64,000 nucleotides of DNA, from contig NC_088348.1 of NCBI RefSeq assembly GCF_036884655.1, positions 28,586,501 to 28,650,500 on the forward strand. The letters run 5' to 3'. The DNA comes from Musa acuminata AAA Group (taxonomy: Eukaryota > Streptophyta > Magnoliopsida > Zingiberales > Musaceae). This document shows positions 61,001-64,000 of this stretch, in pieces. Positions within the stretch are counted from its first letter, which is position 1. Every line of letters begins with the position of its first letter. The position numbers and the translations under genes were made by a program. The notes below the pieces were generated by a model. The model ran no database searches and was not told the DNA's origin. It saw only the letters and a list, made by a program, of their open reading frames with translations.

Positions 61001-61999
61001 AATATTATGTCTAAGATATTGTTGAACTAGAAAAACCTTCAAAAGTTGGACCACATCTAAGATTATGGCATATAACTAAATTTGGCAGTACATATACTTT
61101 AAACTAGTAAAAATTGCTTCCTAGACAATCCTTCATCAAAAGCAAATTAACTAAAGAATGTCAACTGCAAAGCTTAAAATTGCATATTAATGCTAAATTA
61201 ATTAGTTTCGGTGATATAAAGTAGAAACCACTGGAACTGTTGGAGACAACAAAACAGATTGAGTCCAACACATTCCAGCCAAACCAGATGGATTTTAACA
61301 AAACTCGATACTCACTGCAGAAGCTTCTATATTCCGTATAGAATCGTGTGCTCAACAATTGTAACAATAGAGTTAGTATTAATCAGCTCTGTTGGTTTAT
61401 TTCCAATTAGGCCATCCAAATTTACATAAATGGAAATTGACCTAATTAATAAACTCCATTCAGGAGTATAGCCCATGAATTTTGACCTCTTACCAGTCTT
61501 GAACATACTATCAATGGGAATCTCAAAGAGAACTGGATAAAAACAGAAACAATTAGCAAGTCACGTAGTGGTCATTTAATTCAAAAGCCAACCCACTTAC
61601 CAATAACAAAGCTTCTCATTTAAACAAACAAGAAAACTAAAACATGTGGTAAGGAACTAAGAAACTAATTACTTATTAGAAGTTTTAAGTTCTCAGATCA
61701 CCTTAATGGGAAAATTTACAATAAAACTGCTAGATTGCATTATTACCTTATACTTCCACCTGTTTGTCGCAAAGATGAATGCAAAGTTCGCCTTGAGTTT
61801 TGGATCCATGGATGCAATAGCAATGTTTTTGCATCTGGTCTCTGCATTGCATCCTGAAAATGGTCTTTTAAGTAAGAAGCAATACTGAAATGGGGTATAG
61901 TTTCCTTAATGCAACAATTTTATCTACCTTTTTGAAACATTGACGGAGAAAATCAGTAATGTCAGGTGAGAGGCCCTCAGGTATGGGAGGTTGCACGTC
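52026..61999 (-). CDS. MAP3KE1: MAP3K-epsilon protein kinase, N-terminal kinase part off the right edge
   Basis: Plant Cdc7/Cdc15-like MAP kinase kinase kinase of the epsilon class, linked in Arabidopsis to pollen viability and cell division. Sixteen exons join in frame: 61928-61999, 61747-61853, 60255-60369, 59753-60052, 58620-58898, 58442-58486, 57192-57371, 56959-57042, 56766-56857, 56599-56682, 55705-56522, 53968-54362, 53741-53875, 52694-53100, 52465-52579, 52026-52202. They encode 1134 residues; the family is about 1370, so roughly 230 N-terminal residues are missing. The first visible exon is the kinase end ([17 protein letters not shown], then [14 protein letters not shown]). A Ser/Asp-rich linker follows, then armadillo-like repeats ([34 protein letters not shown]). 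A long polar insert lies in exon 55705-56522, then more repeats to the C-terminus [11 protein letters not shown]. Upstream exons must lie beyond 64000. Confidence 0.93.
54491..54966. repeat. Repeat with duplicated head, unclassified mobile-element remnant
   Basis: GTCACGACCGGGCCTGATAA at 54493 and ATCACAACCCGACCTGATTA near 54837 begin two similar segments. Each continues to CTACGTCGGGGGTGTTA or TGATGTGGGACTAAA..GGGGTGTTA. Between them is a unique stretch ending CTAATACCAGTTATCAC. It lies in the MAP3K-epsilon intron 54363-55704. Confidence 0.6.
59190..59560. repeat. Pyrimidine-rich low-complexity block in a MAP3K-epsilon intron
   Basis: A CT-rich stretch (about 59370-59515) on the plus strand is followed by AGGTACCATGTGTCAGTACC, which recalls the palindromic ends of the hAT-like family. 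It lies in intron 58899-59752. The three overlapping open frames are all Ser/Leu/Pro-rich artefacts of the base composition. Confidence 0.55.
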
Positions 62000-64000
62000 C
62001 TGAAAATTATATTAAATCATACATATATATGCATCATAACATTTTTTTCCAAAGAACAACATAATAGACAAGTAATGATACATGCCAAAATGGAATAAGG
62101 AACAATATGCCCAAGTGCTATGTCAACCATATGGCATAGTGTCTAGAGGATATCTGCAAAACATGCAAGTACACATTTGTAGCTAGGTATATAAGCTCTG
62201 CTGATGCCTATCCACCTGTAACAGCTTATCTGAGCCTGGAATATTAAGGATAAAGAGAACAGAAAAGGAAAGTACATTTAAAAGGCTATAGGGAAACCTT
62301 AGAGGCCATCCATTTCCTTGAGGACACATACATATCTATATCTAAATAATCAGCTACAGCACAAAACTTTAATTATTCTTATCCCAATAGATGCATCGTT
62401 ATTATATTCTATGCATCACAATTCCAGTATGACAACAAATTTGATCAGTACGTGCAGGCATTTGTTAGTACCAAAATTTACTCACTTGGGATTACCATTA
62501 TGAAGCACCTTTAACGTGAACGTTATATATAACAAGAAATAATGCATAACTCTTCAAATCCTTGATGGGTTTCTGATTTTCATTCTACAAGCTTGAAGCT
62601 TTTGGCTTGTGACGTGTAAGTGCACAAGCATCAAAGATCATGTCTGCTAACAATTTAGTGCTGCCACTTCCTTATGTTTTATGACTTTATCTGAGTATCA
62701 TTATGCTATACATAAAAGCAGCTAAGCATACTTAACCCATATGTTATCCTATGGATCATTCCCATATCCATAAATAAATATCTGCAAATAAATTTTGCTA
62801 CAATGCATAGAAAATATTTAATTGTCTGATGAATTGCTAAAAATGCATGCACTGGTCATAAGCAAAAGTAGGTGCATGATGGCAATTTGGTCCTAGATAT
62901 CAGCGATATTTTATGCCTTCGAACAACCAAGAAATAATTGAATATTTCGTATTAACAACAAAATTTTGCTAGCATACAACATTAGCCAACCTGTTTAAAG
63001 CCATATGAAAATAAAGTACGGCGAGTCATTCATTAACCAGTTTAAGGATTGTACAAACAGCATATGATTGTCAAAACCTTGTTTAAGTACCAAAATGCAA
63101 ATGGATTTGACAGATTGGACACAAAACTAGCAAAAAGTGGGGCCACAGAATTAAATGGTGACCTCCTATGAACATATTAAGGCAGCCCGTGGCTGAAGCC
63201 TTCATCATTTGGTTAAAAGCGTTATTTTGAGGCAAGGTCAGAAGACACTGAAAACTAGAAGAATAGTTTTCTAAAAGCACTCAACACATTTTATTCATTT
63301 ATTGTCTTATTCTTAAATGATAGATAATATTCAGAAAGCCCATTCCAACTAAGCCCATCAAATAATAACTACCATCTGCAGGTTCTGATTGGACGTTCTC
63401 ATTCTAAAATAACATCAAAATGTATTTCCAGATTTCACAACAGTTGTCACTTGTCAGCATATGTGCACATTATATAAATATTAAGCATTTACTAGATATC
63501 ACAATGTTTTTGAATATTAACAAAATCTTCATAAGAAACTATTAGTCATTGTTGCCAACAGGTCTGACAGTCATTGTTGGGTTGATGACCAATCACCTAT
63601 ATTTGCTAGTTGTTGGAAGGTTTTGCTATAAGCAACTATTAGTCTACTTGAATTTAATATTAATAATATAAAACGATAAAAGTCGATATGAAAATAATTT
63701 CAGACAAATCAATGAACTTGACGTTGCTAAATAATTATGTCTTAAGTTGAAAGAAAGTTCCAGCTAGGCAGCATGACATCAGAATATGACTTGAAGTACT
63801 AGTTATGCCCAACAGGGGAGGCTATAAATATACAGAAAGGAAGGGAGTGGAAACAATACCGAGTACATTTATGTTTAATCGACATGAACCATTTCATTAG
63901 TCAGTTAGGTTTCAGACCAACATGTTCTATTAAATATAAAGTTACTTAAGAGTTTCTTAGTGGTGTTCTGATTTTTCTTTCCTTGTTTCCCCTGAAATGT
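62000..64000. other. Intron sequence of MAP3K-epsilon, no exon recognised
   Basis: The last visible exon begins with a codon-phase-0 acceptor at 62000, so an upstream kinase exon is required. I read both strands to the window end and found no stretch encoding the expected catalytic segments. This is AT-rich intron DNA. Confidence 0.55.

Overview
This is nuclear genomic DNA from a flowering plant. Every gene is broken into many short exons by GT-AG introns, introns and spacers are AT-rich and full of transposon remnants, and all recognisable proteins are plant versions. Exon similarity, the glutathione synthetase and alpha-SNAP sequences and the style of the repeats suggest a monocot, possibly a Zingiberales (banana-type) genome. 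That placement is inference, not proof. I assembled all gene models by hand from splice sites, reading-frame continuity and remembered family conservation; no search was run.

Layout: (1) 1-17788, minus: a vesicle-tethering factor of the p115/Uso1 type (golgin candidate 6/MAIGO4), 16 exons visible, with the C-terminal half off the left edge. Its 4.6-kb intron 8 carries a 2.7-kb hAT transposon relic and a 600-bp relative. (2) 19282-22895, minus: an aldo/keto reductase that looks like a decayed pseudogene. (3) 24250-27230, plus: a plant coiled-coil protein of unknown function with C-terminal RYSLP-type repeats. (4) 28633-34864, minus: a complete alpha-SNAP gene, 9 exons, 289 residues. (5) 34865-39316: a 4.4-kb spacer with an AT-rich degenerate tandem array and a GC-rich LTR-like block. 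(6) 39317-49872, plus: a complete glutathione synthetase gene, 12 exons, 549 residues, with a probable plastid transit peptide, an AT-AC (U12-type) intron, and four transposon insertions in its introns. (7) 52026-61999 and beyond, minus: a MAP3K-epsilon protein kinase. Sixteen exons are visible; most of the kinase domain lies past the right edge.

The genes do not form a pathway. Two act in vesicle traffic (p115/Uso1 tether and alpha-SNAP), one in thiol metabolism and one in signalling. The accessory content lies in the introns. It includes at least five elements ending in CAAGG/CCATGG/CAGGG-type inverted repeats with GGTACCGG-rich subterminal palindromes (one with a perfect 8-bp target duplication), a 612-bp perfect-architecture foldback element nested in an older element, and about seven local tandem duplications of 60-430 bp.

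I found no CRISPR array, no convincing rRNA or tRNA gene, and no evidence of a wholly new multi-gene system. The most informative observations are the AT-AC intron and leaky-start arrangement of the glutathione synthetase gene, the hAT/MITE family, the long foldback, and the duplicated splice donor in the reductase relic.
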